From: Acidimicrobiaceae bacterium RAAP-2
GTDB taxonomy: Bacteria > Actinomycetota > Acidimicrobiia > Acidimicrobiales > RAAP-2
DNA: 45,745 bases
Reading direction: 5' to 3'
NCBI GenBank assembly: GCA_001443545.1
Contig: LMAD01000019.1
Coordinates: 1 to 45,745 of the forward strand
Made by a program: the position numbers and the translations under genes. Below are positions 15,329-23,689 of the stretch, one piece after another; position 1 is the stretch's first letter; each line of letters begins with the position of its first letter. The notes under the pieces are model-generated. The model was given only the letters and a program-made list of their open reading frames with translations. It searched no databases and was not told the origin of the DNA.

Positions 15329-16713
15329 GGGTGCGTCATCGCCTCCGGAACCACCGCCGCGTCGAACTGCTCGGCCGACAGGAAGCCGAGGGCGAGGGCC
15401 GCCTCGCGCAACGTGGTGCGCTCGTGGTGCGCCTTCTTGGCGACCTTGGCGGCCTTGTCGTAGCCGATGATCGGGTTCAGCGCCGTCACGAGCATCAGGC
15501 TGTTGCGTAGGTGGTGGTCGATCTGCTCGTAGTCGGGCTCGAGACCCTCGACGCAGAACTCACGGAACCGGTCGCAGGCGTCGGTCAATAGGTCAATCGA
15601 GTTGCAGAAGTTGTGGATGATCACCGGTTTGGCGACGTTGAGCTCGAGATTGCCCCGCGAATCGGCCATCGCGACCGCGGTGTCGTTCGCGTACACCTGG
15701 ATCCCGACCATGATCATGGCCTCGGACTGGGTCGGGTTCACCTTGCCCGGCATGATGGAACTTCCTGGTTCGTTCTCGGGCAGCCGCAACTCACCCAGAC
15801 CGGACCGCGGTCCCGAACCCAACCACCGCAGATCGTCGGCGACTTTGATGAGGCTCGCGGCGAGGGTCTTGATAGCGCCGTGGGCGAAGACCAGCGCGTC
15901 GTGCGCGGCGAGCGCAGCGAACTTGTTCGGCGCAGTGACGAAGGACTTACCCGTCAGTTGCGCGATCGTCGCCGCCACCCGCTCACCGAACTCTGGGTGG
16001 GTGTTCAGCCCCGTACCGACCGCGGTCCCGCCCGCGGCTAGTTCGTAGAGCCCCGGCAAAACGACCGTCAGTCGCTCCAGGTCGGCGTCGAGCTGGGCCA
16101 CGTAGCCCGAGAACTCTTGACCCAACGTGAGTGGCACCGCGTCCATAAGGTGCGTCCGACCGATCTTGGTCACCCCGTCGTAGGCACGCGCCTTCTCGTC
16201 GAGGGCGTCGCGTAGTCGAGCGACGGCGGGGATCAGTCGGTCGGTGATCTCCATCACGGCGGCGATGTGCATCGCCGTGGGGAACGTGTCGTTGGATGAC
16301 TGAGACATGTTCACGTGGTCGTTCGGGTGCACCGGGTCCTTGGAGCCGCGCTCGCCGCCGGCGAGCTCGATCGCTCGATTCGAGATCACTTCGTTGACGT
16401 TCATATTGGTCTGGGTACCCGAGCCCGTCTGCCAGATGCGCAGCGGGAACTCCCCGGCGAGCGATCCGTCGATGACCTCGCCGGCGGCCCGTTCGATCAG
16501 GTCGGTGCGCTCGGCGTCCAACTTGCCCAGGTCGTGGTTGACCCTGGCCGAGGCCAACTTCAAGATGCCAAAGGCCCGGATCAGCGCCGGGGGCATGGTC
16601 TCGTGACTGATCGCGAAGTGGTGAAGGCTCCGCTCGGTTTGGGCGCCCCAATACCGGTCAGCCGGTACCTCGATCGTGCCCATGGTGTCCGATTCGATAC
16701 GCACGTTGGTCAT
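15325..16713 (-). CDS. fumC: Class II fumarate hydratase
   Basis: TCA-cycle enzyme interconverting fumarate and L-malate. The 462-residue length is normal. Visible motifs are TNMNVNEVISNRA, HPNDHVNMSQSSNDTFPTAMH, KIGRTHLMDAVPLTLGQEFSG and the superfamily signature GSSIMPGKVNPTQSE near residue 320. GAGGAACC precedes the ATG at 16713. It lies eight bases downstream of nfo and overlaps phhB by four bases. Confidence 0.97.
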   Translation of the reverse strand: MTNVRIESDTMGTIEVPADRYWGAQTERSLHHFAISHETMPPALIRAFGILKLASARVNHDLGKLDAERTDLIERAAGEVIDGSLAGEFPLRIWQTGSGTQTNMNVNEVISNRAIELAGGERGSKDPVHPNDHVNMSQSSNDTFPTAMHIAAVMEITDRLIPAVARLRDALDEKARAYDGVTKIGRTHLMDAVPLTLGQEFSGYVAQLDADLERLTVVLPGLYELAAGGTAVGTGLNTHPEFGERVAATIAQLTGKSFVTAPNKFAALAAHDALVFAHGAIKTLAASLIKVADDLRWLGSGPRSGLGELRLPENEPGSSIMPGKVNPTQSEAMIMVGIQVYANDTAVAMADSRGNLELNVAKPVIIHNFCNSIDLLTDACDRFREFCVEGLEPDYEQIDHHLRNSLMLVTALNPIIGYDKAAKVAKKAHHERTTLREAALALGFLSAEQFDAAVVPEAMTHP

Positions 16714-16721
16714 GGTTCCTC

Positions 16722-17624
16722 CTACTTGGTTTCAGCCGATTTCGCCCCGCCCCGACGATAGAGCGCGACACCACGGTCGACGACGACGCGAGCGGCGGCG
16801 ACGTCTCGGTCACGGGGTCCGTCGCCGTCGCCCGGAACTTCGAGCAGCAGCGGAAGCGTTCGAACCGCGGGGTGCCCGACGAGCGGCGCGAGCCCCGCGG
16901 CGGTGATCTCCCCCTCGTCGATGTTGGCGTGGCGGTCGCGGTTCGATCCGAAGGCGGTCTTCGAGTCGTTCAGGTGCAGGCACCGCAATCGTTCAAGTCC
17001 GATTCGTTGGTCGACGTCACGAAGAAAACGACGGGCCGCGCTGGGCGTCGAGTAGTCGATACCGCTCGCGAACAGATGCTGGGTGTCGAGGCAGACGCCG
17101 AGGCGCTCGTCACGACCGCTGGCCTCGATGAGCGCCTCGATCTCGTCGAGACTCCGTCCGACGGTCCCGCCGGCACCGGCGGCGTTCTCGATCAGGATCG
17201 GACACTGGTCGTCGGTCGCGCCCGCCTCGTCCAACGCACGAGCGAAGCCCGAAACAATCTGGTCCACGACCTCGGCGAAGCCGGCACCCTTGTGGCTGCC
17301 CACGTGCAGGATCACGCCCGATGCCCCCATCGCCCGTCCGACTCGTAGGTTGTGGGTCAATGCGCCAACGGACTTCTCGTACAACTCGCCGTCCGCCGTG
17401 GCCAGGTTGATGAGGTACGTGGCGTGACAGAACGTATCGGTGATCGTCGGGTGCGTGCGCTGGGCCTCGCGGAAGGCGTCGAGGACCGCCGGCGCGTACT
17501 GGCTCGGCTTCCACATCCTCGGGCTTTGGACGAACACCTGGATCGACGTCGCACCGATCGCCACGCCAGCGTCCAGGGACGGGATGAGCGTCCCGCCGCC
17601 GCGGACGTGCGCACCGATGTTCAT
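16722..17624 (-). CDS. nfo: Endonuclease IV (AP endonuclease)
   Basis: Zinc TIM-barrel enzyme that cuts DNA 5' of abasic sites in base excision repair. The 300-residue frame from the ATG at 17624 begins MNIGAHVRGGGTL. It carries the metal-site motifs FCHATYLINLA (H67), VILHVGSHKG (H107), ILIENAAGAG, CLDTQHLFASG, LHLNDSK, RHANIDEGEI and LLEVPGD. The open frame continues upstream to 17888, but that part is antisense to the F420 gene and is not family-like. TAGTTT lies seven bases before the ATG. It leads a short nfo-fumC-phhB group. Confidence 0.96.
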   Translation of the reverse strand: MNIGAHVRGGGTLIPSLDAGVAIGATSIQVFVQSPRMWKPSQYAPAVLDAFREAQRTHPTITDTFCHATYLINLATADGELYEKSVGALTHNLRVGRAMGASGVILHVGSHKGAGFAEVVDQIVSGFARALDEAGATDDQCPILIENAAGAGGTVGRSLDEIEALIEASGRDERLGVCLDTQHLFASGIDYSTPSAARRFLRDVDQRIGLERLRCLHLNDSKTAFGSNRDRHANIDEGEITAAGLAPLVGHPAVRTLPLLLEVPGDGDGPRDRDVAAARVVVDRGVALYRRGGAKSAETK

Positions 17625-17631
17625 TGCAACA

Positions 17632-17637
17632 AAACTA
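17632..17637 (-). promoter_or_regulatory. Candidate leaderless -10 box (TAGTTT) of nfo
   Basis: TAGTTT on the minus strand is followed by seven bases and the ATG at 17624, with no Shine-Dalgarno. Confidence 0.55.
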
Positions 17638-17670
17638 CTAGGGTCGGAACAGCCCAATGAAAGGAGTGCC

Positions 17671-18072
17671 GTGTCTGAATCCTTTACCGACGCCTCGCGC
17701 GCCATCTTCGCCAAACAGGTCCTCGCCCACGTCGCGAGCTTGGCGCCCGACGGATCGCCGAACGTGACCCCGGTGTGGGTTGAACTCGACGGCGATGACG
17801 TCATCATCAACACGTCGCTCGGCCGGGCCAAGGCCCGCAACCTCGCATCGGATCCGCGCGTGGCGATCTCGCTGACCGATCCCGACAATCCCTACGTCGC
17901 CATCGCCCTGCGCGGGGCAGTCGTTGGCTTCACGACCGATGGCGCCGACGAGGTCATCGATCGCTTAGCCAAGAAGTACCTCGGCGTGGACACCTACCCC
18001 CACCGCCAAGAGGGCGAGGTTCGCGTCACGGTGCGAATCCGACCTGAACGGATCGCGGCGCAGCCCGCCTGA
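17671..18072 (+). CDS. PPOX-class F420-dependent oxidoreductase (split-barrel)
   Basis: The 133-residue split beta-barrel protein of the pyridoxamine-5'-phosphate-oxidase superfamily has FAKQVLAHVASLAPDGSPNVTPVWVELDGDDVIINTS (in the region 14-50), KARNLASDPRVAISLTDPDNPY and LGVDTYPHRQEGEVRVTVRIRPERI. This is the layout of the actinobacterial FDOR-B/Rv1155-like group that binds F420. The substrate is unknown. The GTG at 17671 has AAAGGAG at 17660-17666. It diverges from nfo and ends stop-to-stop with the next gene (TGATCA at 18070-18075). Confidence 0.88.
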   Translation: MSESFTDASRAIFAKQVLAHVASLAPDGSPNVTPVWVELDGDDVIINTSLGRAKARNLASDPRVAISLTDPDNPYVAIALRGAVVGFTTDGADEVIDRLAKKYLGVDTYPHRQEGEVRVTVRIRPERIAAQPA

Positions 18073-18543
18073 TCAATCGTGGTAGTGCTGCGTCGTCGTC
18101 GCCGATTCGACGGGGATGCCGCGCAGCACCGTCGAATCGTGCACGATGGCGCCGTCGACGGTGTACCAGATCCTGATCGGACGGGGCGGCGCCGGACGAT
18201 TGTACGCACCGTGCACCGATGCGACGTCAGTCTCGAGGGTCACCTCGTCGTCGGTCAGCATCGCGCGCACCAGGGTGGCGTGCTCGCTGGCGCGATCCCC
18301 CGCGATCACGGCGTCGTCGAAGTCGACGAACCAGCTGAGGGACGCGACGTCACGGGCCGCCATCGACGCCGGATAGTCTTCACCGACCGCCAGCCACGGT
18401 CCGATCGGACCGAGGAGGGGGTCCCGGGCGGCCAGCGCCACGACGACGTCCCCGTCGAGCAACGAGGCCACGACCGGCCCGCCCGTGCGGGTATCGAGAT
18501 GCACGAGATCGTCAACGGACACGACGACGTGGGTCATCTCCAT
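18073..18543 (-). CDS. Hypothetical protein at the end of the rplS cluster
   Basis: The 156-residue protein has an N-terminal half with MTHVVVSVDDLVHLDTRTGGPVV and VVVALAARDPLLGPIGPW, and a strand-rich C-terminal half with RPIRIWYTVDGAIVHDSTVLRGIPVES. No signal peptide, membrane segment or nucleotide motif is evident, and I do not recognise a family. It starts one base past the DUF2469 stop (ATG at 18543; M3 at 18537 is possible), so it is probably co-transcribed with it. Its stop abuts that of the F420 gene. Confidence 0.65.
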   Translation of the reverse strand: MEMTHVVVSVDDLVHLDTRTGGPVVASLLDGDVVVALAARDPLLGPIGPWLAVGEDYPASMAARDVASLSWFVDFDDAVIAGDRASEHATLVRAMLTDDEVTLETDVASVHGAYNRPAPPRPIRIWYTVDGAIVHDSTVLRGIPVESATTTQHYHD

Positions 18544-18544
18544 C

Positions 18545-18841
18545 TCAGGGCTGCAGGTCTTCCTTGGGCAGGCGCTCGATATTGACGTCGCGAAAGGTCA
18601 AGACCCGAACGGACGGCACGAATCGGGCCGCTCGGTACATGTCCCACACCCAGGCGTCGGTCAAGGTCACTTCGAGCATCGTCGGCGTGGTGGCGCGCAC
18701 GTCCACCGCGACGTCGTTGGCCAAGTAGAAGCGCCGATCGGTCTCGACGGCGTAGTGGAACATTCCCACCACGGCTTTGTACTCCTGGACCAGCGCCAGT
18801 TCGAGGGTCGACTCGTAGTCGTCGAGCTCTTCGTCGCCCAT
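18545..18841 (-). CDS. DUF2469 family protein (Rv2901c-like)
   Basis: The 98-residue acidic protein is strongly family-like: EELDDYESTLELALVQEYKAVVGMFHYAVETDRRFYLAN followed by VWDMYRAARFVPSVRVLTFRDVNIERL. DUF2469 is restricted to actinobacteria and sits near rplS and rnhB in mycobacteria; its function is unknown. Here it starts seven bases after rplS, with lepB and rnhB missing between them. Confidence 0.88.
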   Translation of the reverse strand: MGDEELDDYESTLELALVQEYKAVVGMFHYAVETDRRFYLANDVAVDVRATTPTMLEVTLTDAWVWDMYRAARFVPSVRVLTFRDVNIERLPKEDLQP

Positions 18842-18848
18842 CGGGGCC

Positions 18849-19205
18849 TTACGCGCGCTCGGTTACGCGCCGTTCCTTGATCTTGGCGGCCTTCCCGCGC
18901 AGATCACGGAGGTAGTACAACTTGGCCCGACGGACGTCGCCGTAGGTCTCGACTTCGATCTTGGCGATCGTCGGTGCGTGGACCGGGAAAGTCCGTTCGA
19001 CGCCGACACCGAAGCTGATCTTGCGCACCGTGAAGGTCTCGTGCAGCCCCGATCCCTGACGACGGATGACAACGCCCTGGAAGACCTGGACGCGCTCGCG
19101 GGTACCCTCGACGACCCGGACGTGCACCTTGAGGGTGTCGCCGGCACGAAAGGCCGGAATGTCGTCACGCAACGAGTCGCGGTCAATGATTTCAGTCGGA
19201 TTCAT
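18849..19205 (-). CDS. rplS: 50S ribosomal protein L19
   Basis: The 118-residue protein has the full L19 pattern: FRAGDTLKVHVRVVEGTRERVQVFQGVVI, a GSGLHETFTVRKISFGVGVERTFPVHAP stretch, and VETYGDVRRAKLYYLRDLRGKAAKIKERR. AAGGGGA precedes the ATG at 19205, and TAGACT about 30 bases upstream could be a -10, so it may have its own promoter downstream of trmD. Confidence 0.98.
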   Translation of the reverse strand: MNPTEIIDRDSLRDDIPAFRAGDTLKVHVRVVEGTRERVQVFQGVVIRRQGSGLHETFTVRKISFGVGVERTFPVHAPTIAKIEVETYGDVRRAKLYYLRDLRGKAAKIKERRVTERA

Positions 19206-19238
19206 CAGCGTCCCCTTCGGGTCTCGGGCTGTAGAAGT

Positions 19239-19991
19239 CTAGCGGAACCCGTCGCCCTCTTCCAACAAGCCAAACTCGGCCAGCACCGCCCGGTCGGCGT
19301 CGCTCAGTCCGCCGCGGGCTCTAATCAGGTCGGGACGGCGTGCGAGGGTGCGCGAAAGCGCCTGGGCCCGGCGCCAGCGGGCGATTCGTGCGTGATCGCC
19401 CGATCGCAGGACCTCGGGCACCACCAGGCCGCGCACGTCGGCCGGCTTGGTGTAGTGCGGGTACTCCAACAGCCCATCGGCGAAGGACTCCTCCAGGCTG
19501 GAGTCGTCGTTGCCGAGCGCGCCGGGGAGCAGGCGAACGACCGCCTCGATCACGCTCAGGGCGGCGAGCTCCCCACCGGCCAAGATGAAATCGCCGACTG
19601 AGAGCTCGTCGTCCACGACCAGGTCCAGGGCCCGCTGGTCGAATCCCTCGTAGCGGCCGCACAACAGGGAGAAGCCCGAGGTCGCCGCCAGTTCGTGGGC
19701 GACGGCGTTGGTGAATGGCCGCCCCGAGGGCGTAAGGGCGATCAGTGGTCGCGCGAGGTCGGTCGTCGCCTCGACGGTGCGCAGGATCGGCTCGGCGCGC
19801 AGAACCATGCCGGCTCCCCCGCCGTAGGGGGTGTCGTCGACCGTACGGTGCACGTCGTCGGTCTGGTCGCGCAGGTCCAGGGTCCGCAGGCGCCATCGGC
19901 CTCGCTCGGCGGCCCGGCCGATCACCGACGTCGTCGCGTAGCCGGTGATGGCCTCGGGGAAGAGGGTGAGGACGTCGACCGCCAGGGTCAT
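19239..19991 (-). CDS. trmD: tRNA (guanine37-N1)-methyltransferase
   Basis: SAM enzyme with a trefoil knot that makes m1G37 in tRNAs and prevents frameshifting. It has 250 residues. MTLAVDVLTLFPEAI opens the protein. TPYGGGAGMVLRAEP, LLCGRYEGFDQRALD and LSVGDFILAGGELAAL form the SAM and active site, and YTKPADVRGLVVPEVLRSGDHARIARWRR is the substrate-side region. It overlaps rimM by four bases, the classical rpsP-rimM-trmD-rplS order. Confidence 0.98.
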   Translation of the reverse strand: MTLAVDVLTLFPEAITGYATTSVIGRAAERGRWRLRTLDLRDQTDDVHRTVDDTPYGGGAGMVLRAEPILRTVEATTDLARPLIALTPSGRPFTNAVAHELAATSGFSLLCGRYEGFDQRALDLVVDDELSVGDFILAGGELAALSVIEAVVRLLPGALGNDDSSLEESFADGLLEYPHYTKPADVRGLVVPEVLRSGDHARIARWRRAQALSRTLARRPDLIRARGGLSDADRAVLAEFGLLEEGDGFR

Positions 19992-20467
19992 TCGAAGAGA
20001 CCGTCGGGTCCATCGACGTCGATGCGCACGTGGGCCACGAGCGCGGTGACGAAGGTGAGCGGTACCAGGGCACCGCTGTCGAGCACGAGCAGGTCACTGG
20101 CCGGGTTCGCCTCGACGTCGACCACGACCCCCCGCGCGGCACCGGTCGCGTCATAGACCGTGGCCCCGTAGAGGTCGTCGATCCAGATGGCGTCGTCGTC
20201 GTCATCGTCGTCGATTCGCGGCGCTGACAGCACCACGCCGCGCCACGGTTCGGCCTCCTCGCGACGCTCGATTCCCTCGAAGGTCACGATGAACCGATCC
20301 TGGTGACGAGCGGCCGCGCGAACGGTCAGCGGACCGCGTTCCGTCCGGAGTACCGCTCCCGCGCTCCACCGTTCGCGACGGTCAGTCCAGAAGTCGACCA
20401 GCAGTTGGCCGCGAAGACCGTGGGCTTTGATGATCCGTCCGACCTCGAGCACCCGCTCGTCGGACAC
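19988..20467 (-). CDS. rimM: 16S rRNA processing factor RimM
   Basis: Assembly factor that binds S19 and helps mature the 30S head. The 159 residues hold the N-terminal RimM barrel (VGRIIKAHGLRGQLLVDFWTD) and the C-terminal PRC barrel (WIDDLYGATVYDATGAARGVVVDVEANPASDLLVLDSG). The linker between them carries a run of seven aspartates (20190-20212 region, a GAC/GAT-type trinucleotide tract), which is unusual. It starts one base after the khpA stop and overlaps trmD by four. Confidence 0.95.
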   Translation of the reverse strand: MSDERVLEVGRIIKAHGLRGQLLVDFWTDRRERWSAGAVLRTERGPLTVRAAARHQDRFIVTFEGIERREEAEPWRGVVLSAPRIDDDDDDDAIWIDDLYGATVYDATGAARGVVVDVEANPASDLLVLDSGALVPLTFVTALVAHVRIDVDGPDGLFE

Positions 20468-20468
20468 C

Positions 20469-20804
20469 TCAGTCGACGATGTCGACCGACGTCGTCACAC
20501 CGTCGCGTGATCCCGCGGCGCTGACCAACGCTCGGATGGCCTGTGCGGTTCGACCGCGTCGACCGATGATCCGACCCATGTCGTCGGGTCCGACGCTCAG
20601 CGAAAGTACCACCTTGCCGTGACGTTCGGAGACGTCGATGGCGACGGCCTGGGGGTCGTCCGCGAGGGACGACGCGATGAAGTGCAGCACGGCTAACGCC
20701 GTGGTCGCCTCGGGTTCGCCCGCGTCGTCCACGGTGTTCACGTCACCATCGACGTAGACGCTGTTCACGTCACCCTCGACGTAGTCGTCGATCTCGTCGC
20801 TCAC
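20469..20804 (-). CDS. khpA: KH-domain RNA-binding protein KhpA
   Basis: The 111-residue protein has a KH domain whose GxxG loop is GRIIGRRGRTAQAIRALV, the usual protein between rpsP and rimM. KhpA pairs with KhpB in other bacteria and influences cell-wall growth and small RNAs. The first ~35 residues are an unusual acidic leader with the imperfect repeat VEGDVNSVYVDGDVNTVDD. The GTG start overlaps the rpsP stop (GTGA at 20801-20804), so the two are coupled. Confidence 0.93.
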   Translation of the reverse strand: MSDEIDDYVEGDVNSVYVDGDVNTVDDAGEPEATTALAVLHFIASSLADDPQAVAIDVSERHGKVVLSLSVGPDDMGRIIGRRGRTAQAIRALVSAAGSRDGVTTSVDIVD

Positions 20805-21088
20805 TGTGCGGCCTTTGACGCTTCGAAGGCGTCCATCGCCCCGCATTGACGCAGTAGCTTGGCCACCCGCTCCGTCGGCTGCGCACCGTGGCGCAGCCAG
20901 TGGACGGCGCGGTCGTTGTCGATCGACACGATGGTCTCGTCGTTGGCCAGCGAAAGTCCCCGCGGCTGGTAGGTGCCGACGATTTCCAAGAAGGCGCCCG
21001 ATCGCGCACGACGGCTCTCGGAGGCCACGACGCGGTAGGTCGGCTGCTTCTTCTTACCCATCCGCACCAAACGTAGTTTCACTGCCAC
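20801..21088 (-). CDS. rpsP: 30S ribosomal protein S16
   Basis: The 95-residue protein starts MAVKLRLVRMGKKKQPTYRVVASESRRARSG (in the region 1-31), followed by IEIVGTY-like FLEIVGTYQPRG and HWLRHGAQPTERVAKLLRQCG, a complete S16. The GTG start at 21088 has GGAGG upstream. It is the first gene after ffh and probably begins the rpsP-khpA-rimM-trmD unit. Confidence 0.97.
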   Translation of the reverse strand: MAVKLRLVRMGKKKQPTYRVVASESRRARSGAFLEIVGTYQPRGLSLANDETIVSIDNDRAVHWLRHGAQPTERVAKLLRQCGAMDAFEASKAAQ

Positions 21089-21150
21089 GACGAACGTCCT
21101 CCAAACCTGTGCCCCGACCGGGACTGGGTGATGTACCCGAGCGTATGAGT

Positions 21151-22617
21151 TTAGCGTTGTTTGGGGGGGGTAACCCGCCCGCCCTTCTTCTTCTTGCCCT
21201 TGGGGCCCGCCGAAACCGGCGCTGAACGCATTCCGGCCCCCAACGCTTCGAAACCGGGTGGCAGTTCGTCACCGCCGCGGCGAGCCGCGAGCGCCGCGAG
21301 TTTGCCCATTTGGGGCGGGAGGGAAGGATTGGCGCCGCCCATCTGGCGCATCATCTTTCGCATCTCTCCGAACTGTTTGAGCAACTGATTGACTGCATTG
21401 ACCGTCGTCCCAGAGCCCGCGGCGATCCGCGAACGCCGTGATCCGTCGATGATGACCGGCTCTCGCCGCTCTCGGGGCGTCATCGAACGGATAATGGCCT
21501 CGATCTTGTTGAGTTCGCGGTCGTCGACGTTGGCCGCCGCGGTGCGCATCTCTTTGGTGACCCCGGGCATGAGCCGCATCAACCCACCGAGTGAGCCCAT
21601 CTTGCGGACCTGGTTCAACTGGGCGAGGAAGTCGTCAAGCGTGAACGAACCATCCATCATGCGACCGGCCGAGGCCGCCACGATCTCGGGGTCCATCGTG
21701 CGTTCGGCCTGTTCGATGAGTGACAGTGCGTCGCCCATGCCCAGGATTCGTGAGGCCATCCGATCGGGGTGGAAGAGGTCGAAATCACCGACCTTCTCAC
21801 CGGTCGACGCGAAGACGATCGGGCGTCCCACCACGCCGCGTGCCGAAAGCACCGCCCCGCCGCGCGCGTCGTAGTCCAGTTTCGTCACGATGATGCCGGA
21901 CAGTTCGAGGACCTCGTGGAAGGCGCGGGCCGTTAGCACCGCGTCCTGACCGGTCACGGCGTCGATGACCAGGAAGGTGTAGTGGGGCGAGGTCGCGTCG
22001 CTGATCGCCCGCACCTCATCCATCAGGGCCTGGTCGATGGCCAGGCGACCGGCGGTGTCGATGATCACCACGTCTCGACCGATCCTCGCGGCCTCCGCGA
22101 CGCCGCGGCGAGCGACCTCGACCGGACTGGACGGCTCGCTGAAGACGTCGACGCCGATCTGGCCACCAAGGACCCGTAACTGCTCGACGGCCGCCGGGCG
22201 CTGGAGGTCGGCCGCGACGAGGTAGGGCTGACGGCCCTGCTGCTTGAACCAGGCGGCGAGTTTCGCGGCGGTCGTCGTCTTTCCGGCACCCTGAAGTCCG
22301 GCGAGGACGATGACCGTCGGCGGGCGCGACGCGTAGGTCACCTTGAGGGCGGAGCCGCCGAGCACGTCGATGAGCTGTTCGTGGACCGCCTTGATCACTT
22401 GTTGGCCGGGGCTCAGACTCTGGCTCAGTGACTGACCCGCCAGCCGCACGCGCAGCGCCTCGATGAAGGCCCGCACGACCGAGAGTTCGACGTCTGCTTC
22501 GAGCAGGGCCACCCGTACGTCGCTCAACGCCTGGTCGAGGTCGGCGTCGCTCAGGCGGCCCCGCGAGCGCAATGACGCCCCGATTCGCTCGAGTCGATCG
22601 GAAAGTGCGTCAAACAT
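21151..22617 (-). CDS. ffh: Signal recognition particle GTPase Ffh
   Basis: Binds signal peptides on nascent chains and, with SRP RNA and FtsY, delivers them to the membrane. The 488-residue frame from the ATG at 22617 has the N domain (MFDALSDRLERIGASLR), the G domain with GLQGAGKTTTAAKLA, DTAGR, TKLD and GEKVGDFDLF, then the methionine-rich M domain (MGSLGGLMRLMPG, EMRKMMRQMGG). A basic tail GPKGKKKKGGR ends the chain. An upstream extension to 22695 is rejected: TAGCCT stands seven bases before the ATG. ftsY is 16 bases upstream. Confidence 0.97.
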   Translation of the reverse strand: MFDALSDRLERIGASLRSRGRLSDADLDQALSDVRVALLEADVELSVVRAFIEALRVRLAGQSLSQSLSPGQQVIKAVHEQLIDVLGGSALKVTYASRPPTVIVLAGLQGAGKTTTAAKLAAWFKQQGRQPYLVAADLQRPAAVEQLRVLGGQIGVDVFSEPSSPVEVARRGVAEAARIGRDVVIIDTAGRLAIDQALMDEVRAISDATSPHYTFLVIDAVTGQDAVLTARAFHEVLELSGIIVTKLDYDARGGAVLSARGVVGRPIVFASTGEKVGDFDLFHPDRMASRILGMGDALSLIEQAERTMDPEIVAASAGRMMDGSFTLDDFLAQLNQVRKMGSLGGLMRLMPGVTKEMRTAAANVDDRELNKIEAIIRSMTPRERREPVIIDGSRRSRIAAGSGTTVNAVNQLLKQFGEMRKMMRQMGGANPSLPPQMGKLAALAARRGGDELPPGFEALGAGMRSAPVSAGPKGKKKKGGRVTPPKQR

Positions 22618-22624
22618 GCTCTGC

Positions 22625-22630
22625 AGGCTA
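22625..22630 (-). promoter_or_regulatory. Candidate leaderless -10 box (TAGCCT) of ffh
   Basis: TAGCCT on the minus strand is followed by seven bases and the ATG at 22617. It lies in the short ftsY-ffh gap, so ffh may be transcribed separately from smc-ftsY. Confidence 0.5.
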
Positions 22631-22633
22631 CCG

Positions 22634-23689
22634 TCAGGCTCGAATGAGCGAGTCAACGAACTCGTCGGGGTCGAACGGGATGAGGTCGGCGACACCCTCG
22701 CCGACGCCGACGAACTTCACCGGGATTGATAGCTCTCGCTCGATCGCGACGACGATTCCCCCTCGAGCCGTACCGTCGAGCTTGGTCAACACAATCCCGG
22801 TGACCGAAGCGGCGGCCAGGAATTCGCGCGCTTGGGCGAGCGCGTTCTGGCCCGTGGTGGCGTCGAGCACCATGAAGGTCTCGAGCACCTGGCCCGGTGC
22901 CCGGTCGGCGACGCGGCGTACTTTGGCGAGCTCGTCGAGCAGGTTCGTGCTGTTCGCGCGTCGTCCCGCGGTGTCGGCGAGCACGAGGTCGGCACCGCGG
23001 GCGCTCGCGCGACCGAGCGCGTCGTGAATCACCGAGCCCGGGTCCGCGCCCTCACCGGCGCGCACGACGTCGGCGCCGGTGCGCTCCGCCCACGTGGTCA
23101 ACTGCTCCGCCGCTGCGGCGCGGAAGGTGTCCCCAGCGGCGAGCACCACCTTGCGACCGGCACCGATCTCGCGGTGGGCCAATTTGCCGATCGTCGTGGT
23201 CTTGCCCACCCCGTTCACGCCGACGAAGAGCCACACCGCCACCCGGCCGGGCTCGGCGTCCACGGCGACGTGGCGCTCGTCGACGAGCGACTCGCGCAGG
23301 ATTCGACGCACCGTCGCCGCGACCCCGTCCGGAGCCCCGTCTCGCCGTAACACCGCCAGAACGACCTCGGTCGTCGAAACGCCGACGTCACTACGCAGCA
23401 GGACCTCTTCGACCACTTCGAGTTGCTCGCCGGTCAATGCCCCGGTGCCCGCGATGGAACGAACCCGGTCGAAGACGCCCCGCGAGGCGCCCAGTCGTGA
23501 GCCCAGCGTTGGTTCCTCGTCGAGCACCGGCCGCTCGGCGATCTCGGTGACCAGCAGATCGGGCAAGGGCGCCATGGGAGCGACTGGCGCCGGCCCACGA
23601 CGACGACGAACGAGACCAACCACGACCAGCGCCACGACGAGCAGCGCGACGATCACGATGGAGGCGAGGACGAACACCGACGCGATCAC
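22634..23689 (-). CDS. ftsY: SRP receptor FtsY
   Basis: The 351-residue protein begins with a true membrane segment (IASVFVLASIVIVALLVVALVVVGLV) followed by RRRR, as in actinobacterial FtsY. The NG GTPase domain has FVGVNGVGKTTTIGKLAH, GDTFRAAAAEQL, LADTAGR, LTKLDGTARGG and GVGEGVADLIPFDP. It docks SRP-ribosome complexes at the membrane. The GTG start overlaps the smc stop by four bases, so smc and ftsY are coupled. Confidence 0.97.
   Translation of the reverse strand: MIASVFVLASIVIVALLVVALVVVGLVRRRRGPAPVAPMAPLPDLLVTEIAERPVLDEEPTLGSRLGASRGVFDRVRSIAGTGALTGEQLEVVEEVLLRSDVGVSTTEVVLAVLRRDGAPDGVAATVRRILRESLVDERHVAVDAEPGRVAVWLFVGVNGVGKTTTIGKLAHREIGAGRKVVLAAGDTFRAAAAEQLTTWAERTGADVVRAGEGADPGSVIHDALGRASARGADLVLADTAGRRANSTNLLDELAKVRRVADRAPGQVLETFMVLDATTGQNALAQAREFLAAASVTGIVLTKLDGTARGGIVVAIERELSIPVKFVGVGEGVADLIPFDPDEFVDSLIRA

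Noticed and set aside
17625..17888. N-terminal extension of endonuclease IV
   Set aside because: It is antisense to the F420 gene and absent from the family; the ATG at 17624 fits exactly.
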